From positions 1 to 14,470 of the forward strand of contig DMES01000057.1 in the NCBI GenBank assembly GCA_003450815.1: DNA of 14,470 nucleotides. Reading direction: 5' to 3'. The notes under the pieces were generated by a model. That model had not been told where the DNA came from. It did not search any database and saw only the letters and a list, made by a program, of their open reading frames with translations. Below are positions 1-6,566 of the stretch, one piece after another (the first letter of the stretch is position 1; each line of letters starts with the position of its first letter). The position numbers and the translations under genes were made by a program. Origin of the DNA: Elusimicrobiota bacterium. GTDB taxonomy: Bacteria; Elusimicrobiota; Elusimicrobia; Elusimicrobiales; UBA9959.

Positions 1-23
1 CATGGGCAACTGCGCTTTTCAGG

Positions 24-1982
24 TTAAAGGTGCGCCGCGATAAAGATCATCAAGGTGCCGAAGGCGGCCGACATCATGGGCATAAGGGCTATAAAAACCC
101 CTACTATGGATTCGCCCGCTATTACGCCGGAGCTTACCGGTATGATGTATTTCTCGGCAAGGCTTTTGTTGTTTTTCTCAATTAGCAGTGCGATGCCCGC
201 GCCTATAAACATTGAGAGCGAATTCCAGAACGGAATAACCATGGACAGGCCCAGGCCGATCGCCGAGGGGATATATTTTTTGCGTTTCGGAAAAATAAGT
301 TCAAGCGCCGGTATTATTATCCCGATAAGCCCGCCCACTAAAAGTCCCATGCGCGCAGTGGGGTGCAGGGAATGTATGCCGTTTGAAAGGAGACGCGCCA
401 CAGCGGCCCAAACCTGCGCCGACGGAGCGGGCCATTTGTCTGAGCCCAGTATTGAGGCGTCCGGCACAAGTATATAGAAAGCCGGTACTACCACAAGCGT
501 TCCGGCGAAAATACCGAAGAACTGCGCCAGGAATTGTTTCCGGGGATTGGCGCCCAGCAGGTAGCCGCTTTTCAGGTCGGTCAGCAGGTCGGCTGACGAG
601 CCCGCCGCGCCCGCAGTTACCGAGGCGGTCATCAGGTTGGTGACCATGTTCGAGGGCGCAAGCACCCCGAACGTCAGCTGGGTTATCTTCCCCATGGCGC
701 CTATGGGAGTTATGTCCGACTCGCCGGTGGCGCGCGCCGCCACTATAGCCAGGAAGAAAGTGAGAGCCACCGCGATGATGCCCATGTACCAGGTGGTGCC
801 GAAGGCGTAATAAAGTACCGTGATACAGCCGAGGCCTGAAAGTATGGTGCCTGAAAGGAACCATGTCCCCGGCACTTCTATGTGCTCCAGCGGGTCGGCT
901 TCCGAGCCCGTCCTTGTTTCAAAAATGCCGGTTATGCCTTTAAGCGCGCGCGCCACTGTTTTCCATTGCAGGGCGAACATGAAAAGGCCGGAGGTTACCA
1001 TTATCGCCGCGCCCGCCCAGGTGCTCCAGGCCACTATAGCCCTGTAACCCAGCTTAGCGGGATCAATAGCTCCTAGCGCTACCATTTTAGGCGCCAGATA
1101 GCCGTAGTTTATAAAGGCGCCAAGCAGCATTGACCAGGCCACCTTCCAGCCCATAATCGCTCCGGCGGCTATCATTATGGCGCTGCCCTCAACGCTTATT
1201 GTCCACTTGCTCCAGGGCTGGCCGTACAAAAGCCCCTTAAATTCCATCATGGACGGGATGGGAGGGGTAACAAATGGAAAGGCGTTGTCCCTGAACCAGG
1301 CCACCGCGCCTCCTATAAAGCCCGCTATTCCCAAAGCCCTCGCTTTTTGTGAAGCTTCTCCGCCGGTTGAGTGCAGGCTTTTGAGGGTTTCCGCCGCCGC
1401 TATGCCGCTTGGGAACCTGAGCTGTTCAATATTAATCATCTGCCGCTTCATTGGTATGGCGATGAACACGCCCAAAGCGGCCAGAAAAAAGGTCCACCAG
1501 GCAAGTATGGGCCAGGGAATATGATGTCCGGTGACCAGAAGGTATGCCGAGATAGCCGAAACCATGGTGCCGCCCGTGGAGTAGCCGGCCGACGACGCCG
1601 TGGACTGCATGCAGTTATTCTCCAGAATGGTCATTTCTGTTTTGAACATGCCGGGAAAAATTGCCATAAGGGTTTTCCAAAGCGTGTAGGAAAGTATGCA
1701 GGAGGTAATGGCAACTCCAAGGCCCCAGCCTGTTTTCAGGCCCACATACAAGTTTGACAAAGACATGAACCCGCCGAGAAAAGCGCCCATTAATACGGCT
1801 CTTAAGGTAAGCTGGGCCATGCTGTCGCCCTGGTAAACGTTTTTATACCAGTCAAGCTCGATCTGTTCCGGGCTTTTCCCGGCTATGCTCGGTTCGGCCA
1901 CATGTTCCTGGATCATTTCCAATTGTTCTTCGCTTCGTATTTCTTCCACCGGCAGGTCGTCGCGGTTTTCATTATCGGACAT
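24..1982 (-). CDS. OPT-family oligopeptide transporter
   Basis: A 652-aa polytopic membrane protein of the OPT (oligopeptide transporter) family. In prokaryotes this family is believed to import small peptides or metal-chelate-like substrates using the proton gradient; the exact substrate is not readable here. A soluble acidic N-terminus (about residues 1-55) precedes many hydrophobic segments. Family-like stretches are NNCMQSTASSAGYSTG (residues 122-137), LRFPSGIAAAETL (about 187-199) and ATGESDITPIGAMGKITQLTFG-like sequence in the middle of the protein. Length agrees with full-length bacterial OPT proteins. The ATG at 1982 is supported by an AAGGAG Shine-Dalgarno about 8 nt upstream. The gene reads away from the tRNA and the RiPP cassettes, so it is probably ordinary host backbone and not part of the peptide system. 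Confidence 0.9.
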   Translation of the reverse strand: MSDNENRDDLPVEEIRSEEQLEMIQEHVAEPSIAGKSPEQIELDWYKNVYQGDSMAQLTLRAVLMGAFLGGFMSLSNLYVGLKTGWGLGVAITSCILSYTLWKTLMAIFPGMFKTEMTILENNCMQSTASSAGYSTGGTMVSAISAYLLVTGHHIPWPILAWWTFFLAALGVFIAIPMKRQMINIEQLRFPSGIAAAETLKSLHSTGGEASQKARALGIAGFIGGAVAWFRDNAFPFVTPPIPSMMEFKGLLYGQPWSKWTISVEGSAIMIAAGAIMGWKVAWSMLLGAFINYGYLAPKMVALGAIDPAKLGYRAIVAWSTWAGAAIMVTSGLFMFALQWKTVARALKGITGIFETRTGSEADPLEHIEVPGTWFLSGTILSGLGCITVLYYAFGTTWYMGIIAVALTFFLAIVAARATGESDITPIGAMGKITQLTFGVLAPSNMVTNLMTASVTAGAAGSSADLLTDLKSGYLLGANPRKQFLAQFFGIFAGTLVVVPAFYILVPDASILGSDKWPAPSAQVWAAVARLLSNGIHSLHPTARMGLLVGGLIGIIIPALELIFPKRKKYIPSAIGLGLSMVIPFWNSLSMFIGAGIALLIEKNNKSLAEKYIIPVSSGVIAGESIVGVFIALMPMMSAAFGTLMIFIAAHL

Positions 1983-2034
1983 GAAGGGGGCTCCTTAAGG
2001 GTTTGTGCTGGTATCGGCAGGCTGTCTGTTTTCG

Positions 2035-2063
2035 CTTGTGACCTGTGACTTGTGTCTTGTGAC
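2035..2063. repeat. Short imperfect CTTGTGAC tandem array
   Basis: Four consecutive variants of one 6-8-mer lie just upstream of the OPT gene: CTTGTGAC, CTGTGA, CTTGTGT and CTTGTGAC. A further related GTCACAGG occurs at 2097-2104. The array is non-coding and its function is unknown; it may be a slippage-prone simple repeat or a cluster of binding sites. Confidence 0.5.
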
Positions 2064-2069
2064 TGCCAG

Positions 2070-2096
2070 AAAATTTGGTGCGCGGTACAGGATTTG
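2070..2096. repeat. Copy of tRNA-Val 3' end (att-like direct repeat)
   Basis: These 27 bp match positions 2230-2256 with a single T/C difference. The matching part covers the CCA end, the acceptor 3' strand and part of the T-arm of the intact tRNA-Val. The offset is exactly 160 bp. A repeated tRNA 3' end beside an intact tRNA is the classic footprint of tRNA-targeted integration. With only 133 bp between the copies, any element would have to be a remnant or a very small repeat. Confidence 0.6.
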
Positions 2097-2229
2097 GTCA
2101 CAGGTTCCGTGCTCGCCGTCGCTCGCCCGGCCCCGCGACCCCGGCTCGCGGTCTCGCGTGGTCGCTCGACAACGCTCCGCCTTTCAAATCCTGGCGCGAA
2201 TCAAGCAGTTGATTCGCTTACCGCCTGAC
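2097..2229. other. GC-rich non-coding island between the tRNA 3'-end repeats
   Basis: About 133 bp without a credible gene. It is markedly more GC-rich than its surroundings and contains recurrent GCTCGC words. At 2185-2193 CAAATCCTG appears as the inverse of CAGGATTTG in the flanking tRNA 3'-end repeat. At 2196-2217 there is a perfect 9-bp hairpin, GCGAATCAA / GCAG loop / TTGATTCGC. The composition suggests a structured repeat element inserted beside the tRNA; no family can be named. Confidence 0.45.
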
Positions 2230-2235
2230 AAAATC

Positions 2236-2310
2236 TGGTGCGCGGTACAGGATTTGAACCTGTGGCATCCTCTGTGTAAGAGAGGCGCTCTACCGCTGAG
2301 CTAACCGCGC
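2236..2310 (-). tRNA. tRNA-Val(TAC)
   Basis: Read on the minus strand this folds as a complete 75-nt cloverleaf with encoded CCA. The acceptor stem is GCGCGGT/ACCGCGC, the D-arm is GCTC...GAGC, and the anticodon stem is CCTCT/AGAGG around the loop CTTACAC (anticodon TAC, valine). The T-arm is ACAGG-TTCAAAT-CCTGT, followed by ACCA. All stems are fully paired, so the gene looks functional. It is divergent from the sigma-54-like gene that starts 38 bp upstream of its 5' end. A truncated copy of its 5' part occurs at 11669-11705. Confidence 0.95.
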
Positions 2311-2339
2311 ATTAGTACTTAATTATATAATATGCGCGG
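2305..2339. promoter_or_regulatory. Overlapping divergent -10 boxes in an inverted repeat
   Basis: The AT-rich spacer between the tRNA and the sigma-54-like gene carries TATAAT on the plus strand (2326-2331) and TATAAT on the minus strand (2322-2327), suggesting back-to-back promoters. No good -35 hexamer is visible for either. The boxes are flanked by inverted CCGCGCAT (2305-2312) and ATGCGCGG (2332-2339). The plus-strand gene has GGGGAG five nt before its ATG. The second copy (around 11700-11735) keeps CATAAT and the shortened inverted repeat. Confidence 0.45.
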
Positions 2340-2347
2340 GGAGCAAT

Positions 2348-3406
2348 ATGAAAAAATTCCATAAACCAAGCCTGGGCCATTCGGTAAGAGCATCGCTCGC
2401 GTTTATAGGCGCTATGAAGCTGGCGCAGATGGCTGAGATGTCCGAGGAAGAGTTTGAAAACCTCCTAAAAAAGATAGAGGACAATCGCTTCTTTCAATTG
2501 TTGAAAGCATCCGGCGCCGTTAATCTGGCCGAATTCCCTAATGCTCGTTATGCCGCAAAAAAATACGCCGGCTACGGTCTTAAAATGTCGGCTGGCGACT
2601 TACCGGAACTGGCTGACGGCAAAGGCGATCTGGTCGGGCTGATACAAGGCATAGGCCAGGAAAAATTTGAAGCCTGCTTCCTGAAAGACGCGGTAATGAG
2701 CGATGTGGAACGGGCCGAGGAATGCGGCATAACGGTCAAAGACGCCGCCCGCCTGCGCGATTTCGTTAACCGCGCGTTTATACAGGCTGAATTTGAAAGC
2801 GCGACCGAAGCCCCGGCGTCAAAAGTGTTCAGCGCTGTGGCCGGCATAGAGCTTGAAAACGGCAAGCCTGTCCTGGCGTTTTTTCACCGGGAAATATGGA
2901 AAGGCCGTTATAAAGTGGACGGGGAAAAACTTTCAGAAGCGTTGAAAAGCCTCCCTGCCTCTGAGCAAACCGCCGTGGAAAAGCTTGTAAGGCGCATGGA
3001 ACTGGCTGACAAGCGAAAATCCACGCTTTACCGCGCGCTTGAAATACTTGTAAACGCGCAGGCCGATTATCTCAGGACCGGGGAGCCGGGCCGCAGGCTT
3101 CCGCTGCTGCAGAAAACGCTGGCTAAGGACCTTGAGATAGACCCAAGCGTTCTTAATCGTCTTGTTTCCAACAAATCCATACAAATGCCCTGGGGCACCG
3201 AAGCGCCTATGTCGGTTCTGCTGCCCAGCTCAAAAGCCATAAATCTAGAGCGGCTATACGCCATAGCCGTTGAAAATCCTGATATGAACGACACTGAATT
3301 GCGCGCCGAGCTTAAAACCCGCCACGGCGTAGAATTATCCCGCCAGTCCATAGTGCAATACCGCAAAGATTTATCATTGTCCAGGAATACTTCCAAAAAT
3401 CTGTAA
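2348..3406 (+). CDS. Divergent sigma-54 (RpoN)-like factor, copy 1
   Basis: A 352-aa protein recognised as RpoN-like by its layout. Residues about 14-52 resemble sigma-54 region I (LAFIGAMKLAQMAEMS followed by EDNRFFQLL). Residues about 85-215 would be the core-binding region. Residues about 222-300 align by eye with the sigma-54 helix-turn-helix segment (DPSVLNRLVSNKSIQMPWG, compare ESTISRVTTQKYLHSPRG in E. coli RpoN). SRQSIVQYRK at 331-340 matches the RpoN box (ARRTVAKYRE in E. coli). At 352 aa it is shorter than typical RpoN (about 480 aa) and lacks the Gln-rich, acidic region II. It starts 38 bp from the tRNA with a GGGGAG Shine-Dalgarno. A conserved -24/-12-like element lies directly downstream, before the peptide gene, so it probably acts as a pathway-specific sigma factor needing a separate AAA+ activator. 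The family call is from memory-based alignment and the role is inferred. Confidence 0.75.
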   Translation: MKKFHKPSLGHSVRASLAFIGAMKLAQMAEMSEEEFENLLKKIEDNRFFQLLKASGAVNLAEFPNARYAAKKYAGYGLKMSAGDLPELADGKGDLVGLIQGIGQEKFEACFLKDAVMSDVERAEECGITVKDAARLRDFVNRAFIQAEFESATEAPASKVFSAVAGIELENGKPVLAFFHREIWKGRYKVDGEKLSEALKSLPASEQTAVEKLVRRMELADKRKSTLYRALEILVNAQADYLRTGEPGRRLPLLQKTLAKDLEIDPSVLNRLVSNKSIQMPWGTEAPMSVLLPSSKAINLERLYAIAVENPDMNDTELRAELKTRHGVELSRQSIVQYRKDLSLSRNTSKNL

Positions 3407-3420
3407 GACCCGTTGTTGGC

Positions 3421-3454
3421 TTTCAAAATGAAAGCATCTATCTCAAAATGAGAT
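3421..3454. promoter_or_regulatory. Twin palindromic activator-type sites, copy 1
   Basis: Two palindromes share the core TCAAAATGA: TTTCAAAATGAAA (3421-3433) and ATCTCAAAATGAGAT (3440-3454). Their centres are 20 bp apart, about two helical turns. They lie roughly 120-140 bp upstream of the predicted start from the -24/-12-like element, where enhancer sites for sigma-54 activators usually sit. Both are preserved exactly in copy 2 while the sequence just downstream varies. Confidence 0.6.
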
Positions 3455-3541
3455 GACGCTTGCTTGTTTTCTACTCCCCTGTCGTAGCTGACTCCCCAAT
3501 TCCCCCGATAGAAACGCATAAAATCGTTCGGGGCATCTATC

Positions 3542-3557
3542 TGCCATAAAAATTGCT
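3542..3557 (+). promoter_or_regulatory. -24/-12-like (sigma-54-type) promoter of precursor 1
   Basis: TGCCATAAAAATTGCT has the 16-bp geometry of the sigma-54 consensus TGGCACG-N4-TTGCW. The -12 TTGCT is perfect and the -24 reads TGCCA in place of TGGCA. It is identical in copy 2 (12937-12952). Transcription would start near 3568, about 39 nt before the precursor ATG. Confidence 0.6.
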
Positions 3558-3606
3558 CCGTAGGGGGCGTAGGCAGCAAAAATTGAAAAGGAAGGTAAAT
3601 AAAAAC

Positions 3607-3750
3607 ATGAAAAATGGAAATGTCGGTTCACTTGAAATACAGGAGAATGTTAAAATGAATGAAGTCTTTACGGAAGAGGAAATACTTGCCCTCATAAATT
3701 CGGATGCGCTTGAAATGCCCTCTTGGGATGAAGGTTGTTACGTTCGCTAA
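3607..3750 (+). CDS. Candidate RiPP precursor peptide 1 (47 aa)
   Basis: A 47-aa acidic peptide. Its leader-like N-terminal part includes NEVFTEEEILALINSD (18-33), and the short tail reads ALEMPSWDEGCYVR (34-47). The tail contains two aromatic-X-X triplets, W40-D41-E42 and Y45-V46-R47, plus Cys44, all plausible targets of radical SAM cross-linking. It sits between a sigma-54-type promoter and a radical SAM gene, the usual position for a RiPP substrate. The ATG at 3607 has a GGAAGG-type site about 12 nt upstream. An alternative start is the ATG at 3655, preceded by CAGGAG, giving a 31-aa form. A long hairpin follows the stop. I recognise no known precursor family; precursor status is inferred from context. 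Confidence 0.65.
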   Translation: MKNGNVGSLEIQENVKMNEVFTEEEILALINSDALEMPSWDEGCYVR

Positions 3751-3771
3751 TTCCTGAAGTCGCAAGTATGA

Positions 3772-3800
3772 GGGCTGTGCGGAATTATACCGCACAGCCC
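3772..3800 (+). terminator. Perfect 11-bp hairpin after precursor 1
   Basis: GGGCTGTGCGG (3772-3782), a 7-nt loop and CCGCACAGCCC (3790-3800) form a perfect stem 21 nt after the precursor stop. No U-tract follows, so it is more likely an attenuator or mRNA-stabilising or processing hairpin than a full intrinsic terminator. It would keep peptide mRNA in excess of the downstream enzymes. Cassette 2 has the equivalent at 13138-13171. Confidence 0.65.
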
Positions 3801-3882
3801 GTAACAAATATCAGGCTGGAGCATGGTTTCTTGAGGACTTCTGGTGTTGATCAAAATAAAAGTGGTTTATGGGGAGTGAATA

Positions 3883-4959
3883 ATGAAAGTTATCCGCAAT
3901 CTAAACATGATAATCCGGCCGGTGAACGATCTGTGCAATTTGAATTGCACGTACTGTGACACGAAAGAGCGATACTCCCGCGATACTATAAGCCGGTCGG
4001 CGATTAAGCTTCAAACCATTAAAAAGTTAATTGGCGATATAAAAAACTCCGGGCTCCAACGCGCGCGTTTTACCTGGCATGGCGGTGAGCCGCTGCTTTT
4101 GCCGGACAGCTTTTATCAGGATGTCTTTGCCTTGCAAAAAGAACTCGGGACAATAGAATACACCAATACTTTCCAGACAAACGGCACGCTGGTAGACGAG
4201 AAGCGATTATCGTTTTTTAAGAGAAACGATGTGGCGATAGGTTTTAGCCTGGATGGCCATAAGTATTCCCATAATGCTTACCGCTTTAATAACCAGGAAC
4301 AATTTGAGCTTGTGCTGGGCAATATCCGGCTTGCTAAAAAACTGGGGGTCAGATTCTCTGTAATAATGGTGGCACATGAGAAAAATATAAAAGATGCCGG
4401 TGAAATATGCGACTTTATCGCGCAGCTTTGTCCTCCCAATGGATTCATAATAAGCCCATTATTTCTGGGGCAAGGGGAATTGGCGTCATTAAGCGTTAAA
4501 CCGGAGCAATTTTCAGAATTCCTGCGCACGCTTTATGATAAATTAAAGGGGGAACCTGAGATCCCGTGTAATTATATTTATGCGGTGGAAAAAGGGATAG
4601 ACGGGGGTATTCCAAAACTCTGCTTTTTCTCCGGGCGCTGCGCCAATTTTGTTTCCATGAACGGCAGCGGGGATCTGTTCTCAACGTGCCATGAGAACTC
4701 TCGCTACTATTTGGGGAACATAAATACGGAGCCTCTTTCGGAAATCCTGAAAAAGCATTTGGCGCAGCACGAAAGCAAAATAACGCCGCAATTCAGTAAC
4801 CAGACTATTTACAGGGAAATGGGGCGCGATCCTTCATTGATTTACTTTCAGGGAAAGGGCTGTACGCGCAGACTGCTTAATGGGAGGGACCCATATTTCA
4901 GTTCTTATATTGATTTGATCGGCCATGCCAAACTACACAATGCCAAAACATCAGCCTAA
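3883..4959 (+). CDS. Radical SAM peptide maturase, anSME/SPASM-like
   Basis: A 358-aa radical SAM enzyme. The CX3CX2C motif CNLNCTYC (C18, C22, C25) would bind the SAM-reducing [4Fe-4S] cluster, and GGEP (67-70) is the SAM-contact motif. The C-terminal part has RCANFVSMNGSGDLFSTC followed by a GNI stretch, as in SPASM domains. However, the CX2CX5CX3C cluster typical of SPASM is missing; only GKGC in a GKGCTRRLLNGRDPYFSSY-like tail remains and the final Cys is replaced by Ser. The auxiliary cluster content is therefore probably reduced. The ATG at 3883 follows a strong GGGGAGTG site. It lies 132 nt after the precursor, beyond the hairpin, and its 3' end overlaps the ABC-F gene by 35 nt, indicating one operon. 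The likely role is modification of precursor 1; cross-linking chemistry of the triceptide kind is possible but unproven. Confidence 0.85.
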   Translation: MKVIRNLNMIIRPVNDLCNLNCTYCDTKERYSRDTISRSAIKLQTIKKLIGDIKNSGLQRARFTWHGGEPLLLPDSFYQDVFALQKELGTIEYTNTFQTNGTLVDEKRLSFFKRNDVAIGFSLDGHKYSHNAYRFNNQEQFELVLGNIRLAKKLGVRFSVIMVAHEKNIKDAGEICDFIAQLCPPNGFIISPLFLGQGELASLSVKPEQFSEFLRTLYDKLKGEPEIPCNYIYAVEKGIDGGIPKLCFFSGRCANFVSMNGSGDLFSTCHENSRYYLGNINTEPLSEILKKHLAQHESKITPQFSNQTIYREMGRDPSLIYFQGKGCTRRLLNGRDPYFSSYIDLIGHAKLHNAKTSA

Positions 4960-6565
4960 GCTTGAAGCCAGAACCGTTTCCTATACGGCGCCAAACGGTG
5001 CCAAGATATTGGATTCTGTTTCTTTTTCTGTGGAAGGACCATCGGTGGCGCTGATAGGAAAGAACGGCTCCGGCAAGTCTACTTTACTGCGCATACTGGT
5101 GGGTGAGCTGGCCCCTACCGGCGGTACTGTGAAAATTGACGGGCGGGTGGGATACTTACCGCAGAAAATTACCCGCACGGAAAACCTTCTGGTGCGGGAT
5201 ATGCTGGGCGCAACGGATGTTTTCCATGATTTGGAGCGTGTGGATTCTGGTAATGCTTCCCCGGAAGTGTTGGAACGGCTGGATGGAAAGTGGGATATGA
5301 GGGAGCACAGCCGGAATCTGCTTGATCGCATAGGATTGGGGCGGTTATCCTTAACGGCTCCGATTTCATCTTTAAGCGGGGGAGAGGTGCTCAGGCTTGC
5401 GTTCTGTGCTGTTATGCTTAAAGAGCCGGAAATACTATTGCTTGACGAGCCGACCAATAATCTGGATCATGAATCCCGCAGAAAATTACTGGATTTCCTT
5501 TCTTCCTGGAAAGGAATCAAGATTATTGCCACACATGACCGGCAATTATTAGGCATTCTTGATACCGTGGCGGAGATATATGAAGGGAAATTCACTTTAT
5601 ACAGGATGAAATATCCCGAATATGTGGTTTATCGCAAGCGGATGAACGAAGCCGCCGCGCTTAAGCTGGCGGAATCTAAAAAACATCTGTCGCAAGACCG
5701 CAAAATGCTGGGGGTTGTCCTTGACCGGCGCGGCCATCATACGGCTTCGGCCGAGCGCAGGGCCAGGAAGGACCTGGGCGTCCATAGGTTAAACCTTTCC
5801 TCCGCCAGGAGCAAAGGGCAGGCTACCACCGCGAAATTACGCGAAACACACTTGAAAAGAATAGAGGCCGCGAAGAAAGAGTTGTCGGCCGCAAAGAACC
5901 GGGTACGGCCGGAAAACAGGATAGAAATAGATATTCCGCAAGAGCCCCTGCCGGCCGGCAAGAAAATATTGGAATTTACGGATGTCAATGTTTCATACGG
6001 AAAAAAACCGCTGTGGAACAAACCGCTTTCTTTTTGTCTTTCCGGCAGCGCCAGAATGGCAATTATCGGGCCTAATGGGTCGGGCAAAACGACTATAATG
6101 CGCCTGTTGTGTGGAAAATTGCAGCCGGCCGTCGGCAAGGTGGCAGTATCGGTTGGAGCAGTGGTCTACCTTGACCAGTTTTTGGAATATCTTGACCCGG
6201 AAAAGACCATACTGGAAAACGTCTGGCAGTCCAATGCGGATATAAGCGAATCTCTGATAAGAACAAGGCTGGCGCGGTTGTTTTTCAGGCGGGATACGGT
6301 ATATAAAAAAGTGGGCTGCCTAAGCGGCGGGGAAAAACTCCGCGTCGCTCTGGCTAAATTATTTTGCGCCAAAAAACCGGCCCAATTACTGCTGCTGGAC
6401 GAGCCAACGAACAATCTGGACCTGGATAGTTGCGAGCAATTGGAAAGCGCGTTGGAAGGGTTTAAGGGAGCAATCCTTGTTGTTTCCCATGACTATAAAT
6501 TTCTGAGCGTTATAGGGGCGGAGGATTGTCTGGATCTGACGCCTTATTGTGCTGATGGGAATTGA
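4925..6565 (+). CDS. ABC-F family ATPase (putative ribosome protection / self-immunity)
   Basis: A 546-aa protein with two ABC nucleotide-binding domains in one chain and no membrane segment, the ABC-F pattern. Domain 1 has Walker A GKNGSGKST (45-53), LSGGE (150-154), Walker B LLLDEPTNNLD (171-181) and the H-loop ATHD. Domain 2 has Walker A GPNGSGKTT (382-390), LSGGE (466-470), LLLDEPTNNLD (488-498) and SHD. The linker between them (about 220-345) is long, basic and helical, as in ribosome-binding ABC-F proteins. Members either regulate translation or displace ribosome-targeting antibiotics. Within this operon, overlapping radical SAM genes on both sides, self-protection of the ribosome is the likeliest role, although an energiser for an unseen exporter cannot be excluded. 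The start may be 4925 or the in-frame ATG at 4940; neither has a clear Shine-Dalgarno, which suggests translational coupling. Confidence 0.9.
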   Translation: MPNYTMPKHQPKLEARTVSYTAPNGAKILDSVSFSVEGPSVALIGKNGSGKSTLLRILVGELAPTGGTVKIDGRVGYLPQKITRTENLLVRDMLGATDVFHDLERVDSGNASPEVLERLDGKWDMREHSRNLLDRIGLGRLSLTAPISSLSGGEVLRLAFCAVMLKEPEILLLDEPTNNLDHESRRKLLDFLSSWKGIKIIATHDRQLLGILDTVAEIYEGKFTLYRMKYPEYVVYRKRMNEAAALKLAESKKHLSQDRKMLGVVLDRRGHHTASAERRARKDLGVHRLNLSSARSKGQATTAKLRETHLKRIEAAKKELSAAKNRVRPENRIEIDIPQEPLPAGKKILEFTDVNVSYGKKPLWNKPLSFCLSGSARMAIIGPNGSGKTTIMRLLCGKLQPAVGKVAVSVGAVVYLDQFLEYLDPEKTILENVWQSNADISESLIRTRLARLFFRRDTVYKKVGCLSGGEKLRVALAKLFCAKKPAQLLLLDEPTNNLDLDSCEQLESALEGFKGAILVVSHDYKFLSVIGAEDCLDLTPYCADGN

Positions 6566-6566
6566 T

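Larger units (their letters stand above)
2274..3575. repeat. Duplicated regulator-promoter block, copy 1
   Basis: This block runs from within the tRNA-Val anticodon loop, through the sigma-54-like gene, to just after the -24/-12-like promoter. It recurs at 11669-12970 at a constant offset of 9395 bp, so no indels separate the copies. Downstream of about 3575 similarity disappears and different precursor and radical SAM genes follow. The two copies are the shared front ends of two peptide cassettes. Confidence 0.9.

Noticed and set aside
301..864. Minus-strand frame of 187 aa inside the OPT gene
   Set aside because: It is a shadow of the OPT transporter in another frame, rich in His/Arg without domain motifs.
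2035..2104. CRISPR-like array
   Set aside because: The repeated units are only 6-8 bp, imperfect and without regular spacers, so this is a simple repeat and not a CRISPR.
3067..3579. Minus-strand frame of 170 aa (and its counterpart at 12462-12935)
   Set aside because: It lies antisense to the sigma-54-like gene and its promoter region. It is open in both copies only because those copies are near-identical; no ribosome site or recognisable motif is present.
3735..3959. Plus-strand frame of 74 aa between precursor 1 and the radical SAM gene
   Set aside because: It runs through the perfect hairpin and into the radical SAM gene in another frame, and has no ribosome site.
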